Shown piece by piece: positions 24,868-38,290 of a stretch of DNA of 64,000 nucleotides (positions are counted from its first letter, which is position 1; the number at the start of each line of letters is the position of its first letter). The stretch spans positions 10,989,803 to 11,053,802 of the forward strand of contig CM077831.1 of assembly GCA_039720395.1 (NCBI GenBank). Direction: 5' to 3'. Below the pieces are notes generated by a model. It ran no database searches. It saw nothing but the letters and a program-made list of their open reading frames with translations, and was not told where the DNA came from. Source of the stretch: Liquidambar formosana. Its lineage: Eukaryota; Streptophyta; Magnoliopsida; Saxifragales; Altingiaceae. The position numbers and the translations under genes are program-made.

Positions 24868-27491
24868 GCCCACATTTCATCACAACAAAAAGATCCCATC
24901 CAATCTCTAAGCCAACTCCCCTCATCCTATCTCTTATACAAACACCCAACCCAAATCCCATACTTCCATCCTCCATCTTTGCCTAAAATCCCTATCCTTT
25001 GAAACACCCATCCATACACATACACAAATCATCCCATTTTTGATCCAAAAATCTCATCCACCACAGAGAGCATACCATATATTCCCTCACAAACCCTCTC
25101 CCACAAGTTTAGGGGCTGTTCTTGAAGGAAAATCTAAGGGTTGGACCATCCAAGTTCCATTTGGATAGCATTAAAGAGACACAAATTCTGCTGCAGTTTT
25201 ACTACAGAAAGACTGTCAATTTCGTGTCTTCTGAGTGGCAATTGCACTTCTGCTGACTGGTAACTCCACTGTAACCCCACTTTCCTTCCCTATTTCACTC
25301 CACTACTTTCCAAACACACTTGGAATCATCAAAGGAGCTTCTCAAAGAAGGATTTCTAACACTCAAACCCAACTTGTTCAAAGCTAAGGTGAAATCACTT
25401 ACACTAGGTGAGCTTCCCCTTTTTAGATTCATTCCTAAGCTTTTTAGTTTAATTTCCTATTAAGCTTACCATTATTCTTGCAGCCTTAATATGTGATTGT
25501 CACCCTCCCTACCTTAGCCCGAGTACGCGTACCTGGGTCTCCTAACGTGCGTCATGAAGGGATCAACCTTTGTATGGTGGGTTAAAGGCGGGGAAACCCT
25601 AAAACCACCCAATGCTTGTAAACCATTCCAATAGGTTGCTAGCACCCCTTTTCATTTTCTTTCATTGCATGTGGACTTGCATATATAATGTGTGAAATGG
25701 AAATTTAAGCATGTCAAAAGGTTGAGAGGATGTTTAAACAAAATCAAATTTGGCAAGGTTAGGTTCATGCATGCATGCATATTGTTTACACTAACCTCTT
25801 CTTGTTTCCTTGAGCTATGGCCCCTACACGCTCATGATATGAGGCGTAGTAGGCTTCTTTTTTTTCTCTCTTTTAATTTCAAGGTTGAATCCTCCGGGTT
25901 GTGGTCTTTGCGACTCTTGCCCCTAAAAATTCTAACTATTTACTTCTGAGGTTGAATCCTTCGGGTTGTGGTCGTTGTGACTCTTACCCCTAAAAATTCT
26001 AACTATTTATTTACTGCTTTATTTAGAGGCTATGGCTTTTCGCTACCCTCCGGGTTGTGGTCGTTGCGACTTTTTGCCCTAATACTTGAGCACTTTTCAT
26101 TTTGTAGTCACTTGACCCCTTTTTACTTCTTATACATATACTTGTGCTTTTCAAAGCAATAAACATCGCATTCATGGATTCCAAATCTTGCCAAGGTTGA
26201 TTATGATTATATACATCTTTTGACATTTTCGATGTGCTTATCTTAAAGTTTCATGCTATGTTGATATTTCAATTCTATTCCCATGTGAATAAAGTTCAAC
26301 TAAAGATTTGAGATAATCTATCATGCTATGGATAGTTTACAACATCAAATGCTTAAAAACTCATCCATAGCATAATAGCTTATCGCCATCAAATGGACTT
26401 GATCAATCGACCCGCCAGATTCCAATGAATCACTCCACCCCGAGTTCAGGAACTCTTGCGTGTCCCTATGTCACGTAGTAAAATCTCAATCCTTAGGAGA
26501 TTTAGTTGATTACACTTTTATTCAATTAATTCAAGTGCACATTAAGTTTGGATAAAATTCCTCCCAAAACCACCTTTAAGCTCCAAGAGCTCTAAGTACT
26601 TTTTCAAAAGGTCTTCTAAAGTTAAAAGTGATTCTTTATATCCCAAATCATTGTTAAAAGATTCATACCAGCATAGGACCATTGTCCTCAAATCATTTTT
26701 GACAACATTACCATCTTTATCAAATAAAGATTTTTGATTTAAAAAAGAACCTCTTGCCAACAAACAAGTTGTTGACACGTGTGTCACACCCCATTTTTGC
26801 ACCACCTTACTAGGGCTCATCATTTCATGCATGTTTTTGTTTTGCTTTTGAGTCTAGTCAGTTGCATTAGGTTTCTAGAGTCACAAGGACAATGGACATG
26901 AATTTTGGTTCAATTCGGAGTTGATCTTGAGGGATAATAAGAGCTTTTGTGACTTGAGGGGCATAATCGTCTTTTAAGTCCCAAACTTTTCATTTGACCT
27001 TAAAATGATCTCCAAGTTGTCAATTGGAGTTCATATAGATGCATATGAGGTATTTCTAGTGTCAATTTGATAAATCAATGGCTCAGGATTAAAATGGCTC
27101 GACGTAGTTCAAGTTGGTTAATTAACCCTCCTTTGGGTTAGCTCTAATTGACTCACAATTACCAACCAAATCTTTTCAAATTGACTTTCATTAGTCATCA
27201 TTTTATCCCCAAAAGTGTTTTACAAAGCTTAATTTTGATATGGAAAGCATTTGATTTGATCCTATGTGCATACCTATGCTTAGTGAAGGTAGAGCATAGT
27301 GGTTAACCGCCTTTGTCAAACCTAACCATGCACCCATGGTTAGTGGTTTTCACCCCAAAATGTTCAAAAATGTATTCCTCATTGAAACACGGTTGTTTTG
27401 GCTTTTGTTTCATCAAAATCGGAGTTAATTTGCCCCCTGAAACACTTCTAAAAGGGTTAGGAGTCAAAAATAGGCAAAAATCCGGAGTGGG

Positions 27492-27571
27492 CTCGGGTGA
27501 CCACCCAACCCCGGGCGGCTAGCTGCCAGGGCCCAGGTGGCTAGCCGCCCAGGCCCTGGTGGTCACCCGAG
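27492..27571. promoter_or_regulatory. GC-rich nested palindrome in copy B U3
   Basis: The outer arms CTCGGGTGACCACC (27492-27505) and GGTGGTCACCCGAG (27558-27571) are perfect inverted repeats of 14 bp. The inner arms GGGCGGCTAGC (27513-27523) and GGCTAGCCGCCC (27539-27550) also pair. It lies 200 bp upstream of the TATA box. A close relative lies upstream of the antisense gene at 48785-48864. The 3' LTR copy (51512-51591) has decayed slightly. Confidence 0.85.
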
Positions 27572-27769
27572 ACCACTTTCTTATTTTCACCCTAACTCCT
27601 TGCTGAAGCGAACTCTTGCCTATTTTGACATACTTGGGCTCTTTTGGACATGTTTCCTTCTAGTTTTTGGTAATTTCTGAGTTACTTAAGCCCCAAGGGT
27701 GTCTCTAATAGCCCTTGGATTAATTTTTAGGGTTTTAATCCTAGCCATTGGTTAATCCCAATTGAAGAT

Positions 27770-27777
27770 TATAAATA
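27770..27777 (+). promoter_or_regulatory. TATA box of copy B 5' LTR
   Basis: TATAAATA followed by CCCCCT. In the 3' LTR the same site reads TGTAAATA (about 51786), so only the 5' copy keeps the full box. Confidence 0.7.
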
Positions 27778-29511
27778 CCCCCTATGCTTCAGCACAAAGG
27801 GAACCACTTTATGCATTAATATTTGAGTGTTTAAGAGAGAATAAGAGAGAGAGACTTGGAGGAGAGCTAGAGGACCTGCTGTAGCCTTGGAGAACATTGA
27901 TTGAAGACATCCATAAGAGCAAGAGGGAGTCCATACAGCAGCAAGGAAGGCTTCCCTAAGGTATTCTTCTTCTCTATTTAAGCTTAAACTAGGGTATCAT
28001 GTAGGATAGCTTTATTGTAAGCAATGCTTATGTTTTCTACCATGGATTGAGGTTTCTATTAGTTAATACATGTGATAATGATGATGTTCATGATGAGTTT
28101 TGCATGCTTTAGAGTTAGTTCATAGGTTTCAATGCATAGTTATGATTCTCGTGCTTCTATTGTCTTTGTGCTAGGATAGTGTTATTGCATGTTAGAGTTA
28201 GGACTTTTGTCATGTTCTATTGTTTTAGTTAGATAATATGCATAATTTAGGTTTTGTTTATTGTTATTTTAGCATGTTTAGAGTTGGTTTTGTGTGTTTT
28301 TAAGTATATTTGTGAGTTTAGGGTTTTTTGTGTCCTTGTTTTAGGTTAGTTTCATACAGCATGTTAAAGTGGGTCTTTTTATTGATTTTTCTTCATAGTT
28401 GCTGTATATGTCTTGCATATAGGGTAAATATGATATTTTTGCATGCATGTTAGTACATTTTAGGGTTTTTATGCATGATATGGTTCTAGGATTGTGTTAG
28501 GGCTTATAAAAGTTTGCTATTTTTGCTGTTAGCATGTCTAGTGGATGATTTTAGGCCATAATACTATTCTGTCCAGATTTGCATATTAGTGTTTTTGCAT
28601 GGTTTTGAGCACGTGTAAGGGTGCAAATAGGTGTGGTAATTGTCCTATGGCAAATAGGGCTGCCAATGCTTGAAATGGCTAATGCTTGGAGCAATTGCAC
28701 TCAGGTAAGCGGGTGTGAAGGTGCCCCAATTCATCTCTCTTCTTAACTCTTTCTCTTCCCCCTCCTAGGGTTAATTTTTAATATGAATCAATGGTTCTAA
28801 TCAAAGGTTTCCTTCAATAACAAATTCTGGTTTTTATCAAAGTTTCCATATTGTGGAGTTCTTTCTAAAATTGAACTTGGTTTATCTATCATATTCAACT
28901 CTTTTGATCAAATAAGGAAACCTAAGGTTTTTACCATAGGTTTGTATTAAGTCTTAACCCTATTTCTAATCGAACTACATGGACTTTGATCCATGTATTT
29001 CGTTGCATAGTACATAGGCGCTCTTCGTGAGACTCAAGTCCGTTCTAGGATCCAAGTATCCTAGATTTCTTTCTTTCTTTCTTTCTTTTCTTTATTTTTT
29101 GTTTTATTTGCTTATTATGCATGGATGGATGAATGAAATATATGATATGCATACAATTCTTATGATGATATACTTGCTGATTTTTGTATGGAAAGATCTT
29201 AATTTAGCCCAAATAAACCGAGAAACCAAAAGGGTGACATGGGTGCCTATAGGCTTTGCCTAGAACCTTCCTATATCATAACTTAGCCTCCGAATCCTTG
29301 ATTTCTTTGGTTTCCAAAAGATTGTTTTTGCCTTTCCTTTTTAAACATGGAGTCATTCAAATTGTTTTCTTAAAACAAACTATTTTTAGGGTTTTCCTTG
29401 TTTCCTTTAAAAAATAAGGTGGCGACTCCTTTTTGTTTTCAAAACCCCAATCTAATTCAATTCTTTCTTTTTTTCGTCAACCCTTGTGGGCCCAATTTCC
29501 GGGGTTCACAG

Positions 29512-29531
29512 TTTGGCAACTCCACTGGGGA
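29512..29531 (+). promoter_or_regulatory. Copy B primer binding site
   Basis: TTTGGCAACTCCACTGGGGA follows the 5' LTR. Relative to copies A and D it has A for G in GGCGACTCC. It is complementary to a tRNA-Arg-like 3' end with that one mismatch. Confidence 0.85.
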
Positions 29532-29710
29532 TTTGTGGGCTAGACTCTATAAAGTTTAATTGGGCTAAGTTAATTTCTTATGTTTAATTAAAATCAATCA
29601 CATGCATCCACTTGATTGTGTGCTTTCATTTATTGCATTGTGTGCGCAAACTCTTGCATGTTAGGATCGATGTCCCTCGATGTATCCTCGCCAACGATGG
29701 GCCTAGTTTC

Positions 29711-31376
29711 TGTTAGGATTATGCCCTAGAGCCAATCATGGAGATGATTGTTTAGGGATTAGGAACAATCAATTGATTTCATTTATATATGTCACATTTA
29801 TTATTGATTTAATAAAAGGGCTTATTCTATTATGTTTATATGCATCATTTATATTTACATAATATGTCCATGGAGTTAGAGTTGAGAATATGAAATTACA
29901 AAGGGTTGTAATTTTGAGATTGTAAATATATCTCTGTACTAAACTCCTAAATCATTCCTAGTTGAAGGTTCACTATGATGGACAGTAATGAACCATAGGA
30001 CTAGCACTTGTTAGGTTGACTCTATAGGAGGATAGCTAGTCTCAAGCTATTTGTGTGGAGACACTACAACCAACAAGTGGGTGCCTATTATAAGAATAGG
30101 TACACTGAATGTGACCAAAGATATGAGACAAACTGAATGGAGTTTTAACCTGCCTGTCAATCAGTTTCTCATTGTTATAGTGGTACAAGTAATCCTTAGA
30201 CCTGAGACACCATGGTTGTCTTATACATGTAGCTTTAGAAGTTTGATAACACTAAGTGCAGATCCTATTCAGGGGTCTGTAAGGGTGTTCATTGGCCCTA
30301 CTGCTATGTGTGTGAAGGCATGTGAGTGATCAACAAGGAATCCATCACTCTCAGGAAAAAGAGAGTGAATGTCTCATACATCATTCATTGAATATAACTC
30401 ATTAAATCCATGGGCCCATGGTAGAATGAATATGGAAAGGAGTTTCCATAAGTTCATCATTGAGTTGATATTAATGAATGAGTATAAAGTAATTGAACTA
30501 GGGACTTGACAGACTTCCATGTCCTATTAGTTCAATTGGAGACATTGTGTTGATGGAAGGATGGAATTGTAACCTGTAAACTATAACAGAAGGGTTCTTT
30601 GTAAATGACTATTCACCTCATTAAGGACCACACCATGAGCCATATGCTAGGTGTTACTCATGGTTAGTAGAAGCCCTAATTGATATAAATGAGTTATAAT
30701 CAATTAGGGAATTGAAAGGAGTTTCAATTAGACCCTTAATGGAAAGTGTTCCATTGTGCACACTTCGTGCTATCCCTACTACTTAATGATGTGAACCCAA
30801 TGGGTCACACACTGATCATGCTAAGAGAGCTTGATTGTCTATGAGAGAAAGGGCATAAGTGATTAAAGAAAAGTTCTTTAAGGGGCTAATTTGTATTTGA
30901 TGCAAACTAGTGGGCTAATTGTGTAATTAAGAGTAATTACACAAATTAGATTAGGGTTTGGAGACCCCCCTTGGCCGGCCCTATTGGGAGGCTATTTAAA
31001 GCCTTTTATGATGTGATGACATCATCACTTGAAGCACTCTTGGAGGCTCCCAAGTGCTGGCCGAAAATTTCACCTCTCTCTCTCTCTCTCTCCCTCTTCT
31101 CCACCTCTAGCAACCCTAAGGAAGAAGAAGGAAAGGACAACTTGCTCAAGCTAGGTGTGGATACTGTTGGAGGCAGTGCACTTGGACTGCTCAATCAGAA
31201 GACAAAGCTTGGAGCATAAAGGAGAAGACTTGTTCAACTGTAAGTACCCTAACTCTCTTGGTAGTTAGGTTTATGGTTTTTGTATTAAGCATAATTAAGA
31301 TTCATGGGTTTGGGAATCATAGGAAAAATTTAAAATTCCGCCTTTGTATTTTTCCTCCCTAGTTCGATTCCCAACA
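29711..31376 (+). mobile_element. Copia solo LTR E3 in the copy B leader
   Basis: A single 1666-bp LTR of the E1/E2 family runs from TGTTAGGATT to CCCAACA. The target duplication GTTTC is at 29706-29710 and 31377-31381. No internal region is present, so it is the product of recombination between two LTRs. The leader of copy B reads through cleanly when it is left out, as the comparison with copy A shows. Confidence 0.95.
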
Positions 31377-31381
31377 GTTTC

Positions 31382-32055
31382 AACCTTGGTTTTCCTGATT
31401 CCAAGTGTTGGGGCGAAAGCTATCAACCTCTCTTGCCTAGTACCCTTGGGCTTGACCTTAGGTATATTAAATGAGTTAATCACTTACTGCTGGACCCACG
31501 CGGTGTTCCTGATGCCACGTGTGGTTAAGTATAAAGATTGCTCAAGCAAGTGAAGGACCCTAGCCTACCCTCTCTTAGTTCATGTAGTAGGCCTTGTAGG
31601 ACACTATGGTCTCACCTTTATGCACCCACAATTGTTTGTAATGATGCTATGCCGTGTTTGTGGTGTGAGGCTTTATATCTTATGCCCTTAACATGTACCT
31701 TTAAACCCTAACCTTTGTTAAGGCCATGGGTTAGGAGGAATAAGTTAAGGAAATAGGATGTAAAGCTATGTTTATGATGTGCTATTCCATGGGAATTAAT
31801 TAAACCTAACTGAAGGACTCTATACCCTATTCTTTTAAACATACCCTTAGTACATGCCCTTTGTAAAAGGTAATTGGATAAAAGGAATGAATTAATTGAA
31901 TATGGTGTAAAGACCAGATTCATTAAGGAAAATATGGAGGCTTAGGACAAGTCCTTAGGCTAAAGGTTAAAACTTTTCTATCCATAAACGTGCTGGCTTG
32001 GATCCGCAATCCGCAAGGGCATCTAGTGAGTGTTGAATCTACCCATCAGACGGAC
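31382..32055 (+). other. Copy B leader, remainder
   Basis: It is non-coding and homologous to the copy A leader (CCTTGGTTTTCCTGATTCCA onward). No gene is seen. It ends at the gag ATG. Confidence 0.75.
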
Positions 32056-33036
32056 ATGGCCGACGAAAGAACTAGTGAGGGGCACTTTGACCTTGAGGCT
32101 TGCCTGAAAGCCATCATGACCAAGCTTGACCATACCGCCGAGACCTCTGATACAGCATTGAAAATGGCTCAAGAGAACCAACAGAAGATGGCGGATCTTG
32201 AACAAAACAGCTCTAAGGCCCATTCCTTAGGTATACCTCATGGGGCTGGCACCGAAGAGGGACCTCAATCCAATGAGAACACCAGGATAAGGGGAGAAAG
32301 TAATTCGTAGTCTGTGGTCATCAACCTAGAAGGGGAAACCAAAGGGAAAGGTTCTAGTAGTGATTCCGTGTTAACTAGCAAGGTAGAAGCATTGGAGAGA
32401 ATTATAAAAGGCATTCGTAGGGCCGATGACATGGTTGATGTGCAGACTTTATCTCTGTTTCCAACGGCTTGTATTCCATTGCAATTTAAGATGCAGGAGT
32501 TAGAAAAGTTCGATGAGACAGGTTGCCCTAAGACTCATTTGAAGATGTATGTGTGAGCTATGCACCCTCGAGGGGCCACTGACAAGCTTTTAGCTCAAAT
32601 GTTCCATGAAACCTTGGCCACTTCTACTTTGAAATGGTTCTTATCCTTGGATGAGAATAGAACTTGGATTTGGGAAGACATATGCAATGAGTTCTCGGAG
32701 CACTACAAGTACAACACAGAGGTGGATGTTACCTGGAGAGACCTGGAAACTACTAAGCAAGCAACTCATGAAACTTTCTCCACTTACATTACAAGGTGGA
32801 GACAAAAGGCGTCGAGAATGACGGATAGACCAAATGAGGAGGACCAAATTCAGTTAGTGGTTAAGAACTTGTTGCCCGTATACCACAAGCACCTATTTGC
32901 CCACTATTTCCCAAATTTCAAAGCTCTCATTGGGGCTGGCACGCAGGTTGAAGATGCTATCAATAATGGGACAATCAAAACTGAGGAAGTGAGGAGTCGC
33001 AAGACAAACTTTACTGGGAAGAACAATGCCAAGGTC
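32056..33036 (+). pseudogene. Gag of copy B, N-terminal half, interrupted by E2
   Basis: The start is ATG at 32056 (MADERTS), homologous to copy A. A coiled-coil-prone N region is followed by TAG (32308-32310), which has a counterpart in copy A gag, and by the capsid domain with TGA at 32554-32556 (Arg CGA in copy A). The capsid blocks WFLSLDENRT, FSTYITRWRQKAS and YHKHLFAHYFPNFKALIGAGTQVEDAI are clear. The frame is cut at 33036 by copia E2 and resumes at 42614. Confidence 0.9.
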
Positions 33037-34729
33037 TGTTAGGATTATACCCTAGAGCCAACCATAAAGATGATTGTTTAGGGATTAGGAACAATCATTT
33101 GATTTCATTTATATATGTCACATTTATTATTGATTTAATAAAAGGGCTTATTCTATTATGTTTATATGCATCATTTATATTTACATAATATGTCCATGGA
33201 GTTAGAGTTGAGAATACGAAATTACAAAGGGTTGTAATTTTGAGACTATAGATATATCTCTGTACTAAACTCCTAAATCATTCCTAGTTGAAGGTTCACT
33301 ATGATGGACAATAATGAACCATAGGACTAGCACTTGTTAGGTTGACTCTATAGGAGGATAGCTAGTCTCAAGCTATTTGTGTGGAGACACTACAACCAAC
33401 AAGTGGGTGCCTATTATAAGAATAGGTACACTGAATGTGACCAAAGATATGAGATGAACTGAATGGAGTTTTAACCTGCCTGTCAATCAATTTCTCATTG
33501 TTATAGTGGTACAAGTAATCCTTAGACCTGAGACACCATGGTTGTCTTATGCATGTAGCTTTAGAAGTTTGATAACACTAAGTGCAGATCCTATTCAGGG
33601 GTCTGTAAGGGTGTTCATTGGCCCTACTGCTATGTGTGTGAAGGCATGTGAGTGATCAACAAGGAATCCATCACTCTCAGGAAAAAGGGAGTGAATGTCT
33701 CATATAGCATTCATTGAATATAACTCATTAAATCCATGGGCCCATGGTAGAATGAATATGGAAAGGAGTTTCCATAAGTTCATCATTGAGTTGATATTAA
33801 TGAATGAGTATAAAGTAATTGAACTAGGGACTTGACAGACTTCCATGTCCTATTAGTTCAATTGGAGACATTGAGTTGATGGAAGGATGGAATTGTAACC
33901 TATAAACTACAACAGAAGGGTTCTTTATAAATGACTATTCACCTCATTAAGGACCACACCATGAGCCATATGCTAGGTGTTACTCATAGTTAGTAGAAGC
34001 CCTAATTGATATAAATGAGTTATAATCAATTAGGGAATTGAAAGGAGTTTCAATTAGACCCTTAATGGAAAGTGTTCCATTGTGCACAACTTGTGCTGTT
34101 CCTACTACTTGATGATGTGAACCTAATGGGTCACACACTGATCATGCTAAGAGAGCTTGATTGTCTATGAGAGAAAGGGTATAAGTGATTAAAGAAAAGT
34201 TCTTTAAGGGGCTAATTTGTATTTGATGCAAACTAGTGGGCCAATTGTGTAATTAAGAGTAATTACACAAATTCCACTAGGGTTAGGAATCCCCCTATGG
34301 CCGGCCCTATTAATGGGCTATATAATGCCCATTATGTGGGGATCACAGGAGGACAATTGATTCTCCCAAGGGCTGGCTGGAAAAATTACAGCTCTCCCTC
34401 TCTCTCTCTCCCTCTTCTCCACCTCTAGCAACTATAAGGAAAAAGAAAGAAAGGACAACAAGCTCTAGCTAGGTTTGGATACCATTGGAGGCAGCACACT
34501 TGGGCTGCTCATTCACCGCTATCCGGAGACAAAGCTTGGAGCAAAAAGGAGAAGAAAAAGCTTGGAGCATAAAGGAGAAGACCATATCAAACTGTAAGTA
34601 ATTCTACCCTCTTCTAGTTAGGGTTTTTGTTTTGTATTAAGCATAATTAAGATTCATGGGTTTGGGAATCGTAGGAAAAATTTTTAATTCCACCTTTGTA
34701 GTTTTTCCTCCCTAGTTAGATTCCCAACA
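33037..34729 (+). repeat. E2 5' LTR
   Basis: 1693 bp, from TGTTAGGATT to CCCAACA. It differs from the 3' LTR at a few sites in the first 70 bp. Confidence 0.94.
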
Positions 34730-34730
34730 G

Positions 34731-34747
34731 TGGTATCAGAGCCATGG
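34731..34747 (+). promoter_or_regulatory. E2 primer binding site (initiator tRNA-Met)
   Basis: TGGTATCAGAGCCATGG lies one base after the LTR. Confidence 0.95.
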
Positions 34748-37700
34748 TTATGCCTAATACAAACTGCATATGGGCTGTAATTCATGGTAAATTGATTGGT
34801 TAATAAATCTGGAATTTATGTTCATGCATTAGAATGGTTTCCCTCTCATGGCCAAACCTAGGGTTAATGAACCCTAGGATAATTCTCCTTCTACTCCACT
34901 TCTAAAATAGTTTTAGGGCTGCTGGTTATTCAAAAGTTGAATGGGGATTGAGTTTGGAGAAGATGATGAACAGTTTTTATGATAGTCATGAAAAATCATC
35001 ATCTTGTTTTGCATGCCGAAATCAGAGTTCTTCTCCAAAATTTTTGAGCCATATATGGTTAGAAAGCTCTTTGAATCAGCTTTACAACCCAATAAACGGT
35101 TCGTCAATCCGAGTTTTGTAGTGAAAATTATGAATTTTTTACTACAGGCTGTCAGGGAAGACAGTTTTGCTCGGGAATGATGTAACAGCCACAATTGTGA
35201 GTTTTTGATGGAGATCAAAAGCATGGCAATGGTTGCCACCACTTGGGTTATGTTCTAGACATGGTAGGAAAGGGTTCCCAAGCATTCGGATGCATCATAA
35301 TTGGATTATGAGTCTAGAACAGAAGGAAGAAGGAGAAGACCACCATGTTTGAATCTGGGTTTTAGAACCCTAGGGTTCTTGCTACTGTTATGATCAGATA
35401 CTTCTGTAAAATTGATGAATAATCATTATAGGATGATGATATATGATGTATAGATCATATTCTTTAATAATCAAAGGAGTCTTGATGCATAAAGAATAAA
35501 AAAGGTTGATTTCTTGGAAGAACACAGCAGGCAGTTTTTCTGCAGAAAGTCATCAATGGAGTTTTGTTCATATCTTGAGTTAGGGAACTCCAAATTGCAT
35601 GAAACCAATTTTATTAGTTTCCTAAGACATGTAGGATGCTAGGAAAAATAATTTGGTAACCTAAATTAATCATCTTGCTGGGTTTTAAATCAATTTGTGC
35701 TCAGGTACAGTGTGCTGTCAAATTCTGGACAGCCTACTGTTCTTGAATTGTTTAGAACAATTGGGGATGATTTGATCATCCAAACCACTTCAATTAGCTT
35801 AGTAATTCATGTAGGCACATGATACAAAAGCTGGTTTTGTTGGTGGAGTCGAATTGATTAAGTTTTAGAAACTTTTGTGACCTTGGAGGTCCTCCAATGG
35901 TGGTGCCAGCACTGGGTTCTTGAAACCCTAATGTTCTTTGAAGAAGACAGCGCTCTTGGCCACCCCACACGTGTCCATGGGCTTGGCCACACCCTAGCTT
36001 GAGTCCCCCTTTGCTGGCCATGATCTTCCATGGCCTGGCCAAGCCATGGCAACCTTGCTAAGCCATGGCAGCCCACTATAGGTGGCGGCAGCCTTAGGGT
36101 TTATGATGAAACCCTAATTCCCATTAATGATGAAACCCTAATTCATTAATTGCATTAATTAAAAACCCTAATTGACTATTAATTACCTTAATTAAAATGT
36201 TTAATGATTGGTCATTAATTGACCAATCATGGTTATTAATCATTAGGGTATAATTAAGTGCATTTATGATGTCTAGGGTTTAGGGTTTAGGAAACCCTAA
36301 TTCGTATTAATTAAACCCTAATTCTATTAATGCATTAATTAATAACTAAACCTAGGAATTAATGTGTCTAACCTAGGGTTAAATGATTGGTCATTAATGA
36401 CCAATCATGATCATTAATGGTTTAGTAATTAATCATTGGCATTTAATAGGTTTAAGGTTTAGGGTTTTAGAAACCCTAATTAGTGCATATTAATTAGGTG
36501 TAATTAATATCCTAGGTGGCATTAATTAAATCCTAATCCTAATCATTAATACCGTATAAACCTAGGGTTTAAATGATTGGTCATTAATTGACCAATCATA
36601 AGGCATTTAATGCATTAGGGTTACACTTAGGGTTTAGAGTTAATGCATTTAGGGTTTAGGGTTTTAGGAAACCCTAATGCACTAATTAATTAATAAAATG
36701 ATTTTATTTAATTCCGAAATTGATTATTTGATTAATGGTGATTAATTTTATATTGTTTTAAATGGTTTAAAACACAATTTAGGATTAAAAAAAATCTGGA
36801 AATTTTAATTAAATAAAATTGTTTTTGTTTAATTAAAAAGATCCTAATATTTGATATTAGAGTTTTATTAGGGGACTTTATATGTTTCAATTGATTTGAT
36901 TAATTGAAATTAAATGTCTTAAATGTTAAGACTTAATTAATTCAAGAACTTATGCATCTCCTAATAAGATTAGGACACATTAATGAGATTAATGAAAACC
37001 AATCGATAGAGTTACCATGAATGTCCATATGTTTATTGCTTACAGTTATTTCCTTTATTATGCAATATGATTGTATGGTTATGGATGGATGATGATTATG
37101 GACTATACCCTTAAACCAATTGTGATTGGCCGTCTTATGAATGGGTTGTATAATTTTTCAAGAGTTGTCAATTTTTGGTGATGTATTATTTGTTTGAGGC
37201 TTGCATGCCACCTTCTTCTCTCTCTCTATCATTCTCTTATGTACCCCACATTCCCTTTATGTATCCCTTTCTTTAAATTATGTAAATGTTATGTAATCGA
37301 GAGCGCACTAAGGAGCATGGTGGACCTAAAGGAGCATGGTGGAGCCCAACAAGCCTATGGTGGAGACCATGAAGCTAATGGAGGAGATTGAAGGACTTGA
37401 AAGCTTGGAGAAGATTTTCAAGAGTGCATGCTATGTTTTGAATGAATGTTTTACGATCACCTACACCCACCTTAGACCTTGGATTCAATTCATTGGCTTG
37501 GATTGAATCTTCTTAAAGTCCATAATCATCATAGTGGGAGCTTTTAATGAGATTAATAGAGATAGCTCCAAATCCAAAGATCATTATATGTCACCTTATA
37601 GGGACTAATATCAATAAGTGGATTATATATATATAATGTTGTTATATATTTCTTATTTAAATGCATGAGATGTATGTTAGATTAGTTAATTTGATGAGAC

Positions 37701-38290
37701 CCTTAAAACCCCTCTCTTTTAATATTAAGTTGGAAATGGAGAATACATTAGGAAATGGATTCTTCATTGCCTTCCATCATTATAGGATCATCTAACGTCC
37801 TTTAATGTGGGTACTTGGCTGCAGACATGTAGGAGCTACCCATATTAAAGACATTACTTGAAACTATCACATATAGAGATATCATGGGGTGCCTAAACTG
37901 GTATATACCAAGAAACTATAATGTGAGGTATATATTTGGCGAAACATACCTGTGTGAATGATGGGCTTAACTTAACTAGGGAAGTATTCCAAGAAACTAT
38001 AATGTGAGGAGGATGTACCCTAGAGGCAAAATGATTGGAACTTGCTTATAAAGCAATAGACAAGGAGTTGTCTTCTTATTGTGGGTCAGAAGTCAAGAAA
38101 CTATAATGTCAGGCTTCTAGGTCACAGTGGGACCCCAATCCCATTAGGAATAAGATTCCCGAATTCCATTAGAGGGTGTATGGAATTTGATAAAATAGTG
38201 GGAGGTACCATATGATTAAAGACCCAATCATTATGGATTAAAAATGAAATCTAATTCTCTATTTTAATTTTTATATATAGTTCATTAGAA
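34748..38290 (+). other. E2 long leader with three palindromes and telobox hairpins; no gene
   Basis: It is collinear with the E1 leader. The ATGATTGGTCATT palindrome occurs at 36204-36230, 36383-36408 and 36573-36599, spaced about 180-190 bp; the middle copy is perfect over 26 bp. A telobox hairpin TTAGGGTTT-TAGG-AAACCCTAA lies at 36656-36677. AAGAAACTATAATGTGAGG-type repeats lie near 37910-38110. The antisense frame at 34913-35242 also appears in E1, but I do not support it as a gene. Confidence 0.75.

Larger units (their letters stand above)
24141..26781 (+). repeat. Region F continued: putative U3-R-U5, no gene seen
   Basis: It contains palindromes (24562-24709), TATAAATA (24860-24867) and a C-rich block around 25500-25610. 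Two direct repeats of about 67 bp (25892 and 25959) and a partial third at 26048 share CTCCGGGTTGTGGTC. A minus-strand open frame near its end (26542-26832) crosses the junction into the LTR of copy B and so is not one gene. It is interrupted at 26781 by copy B. Confidence 0.5.
26782..29510 (+). repeat. Copy B 5' LTR (2729 bp)
   Basis: It starts TGTCACACCCC and ends GGGTTCACA. It includes a GC palindrome (27492-27571), TATAAATA (27770-27777) and a U5-like block near 29000-29040 (CGCTCTTCGTGAGACTC). It directly follows target duplication ACGTG. Confidence 0.96.

Noticed and set aside
24569..24976. 135-codon minus-strand ORF
   Set aside because: It runs antisense through the palindromes and TATA box of region F, with no recognisable domain and a composition unlike a gene.
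26542..26832. 96-codon minus-strand ORF
   Set aside because: Its first 17 codons lie in the copy B LTR and the rest in older sequence; it exists only because of the insertion junction.
34913..35242. Minus-strand open frame of 109 codons in the E2 leader, with a 92-codon counterpart in E1 (15366-15644)
   Set aside because: It follows from general nucleotide similarity of the two leaders; it has no domain, no promoter and different ends. I treat it as fortuitous.
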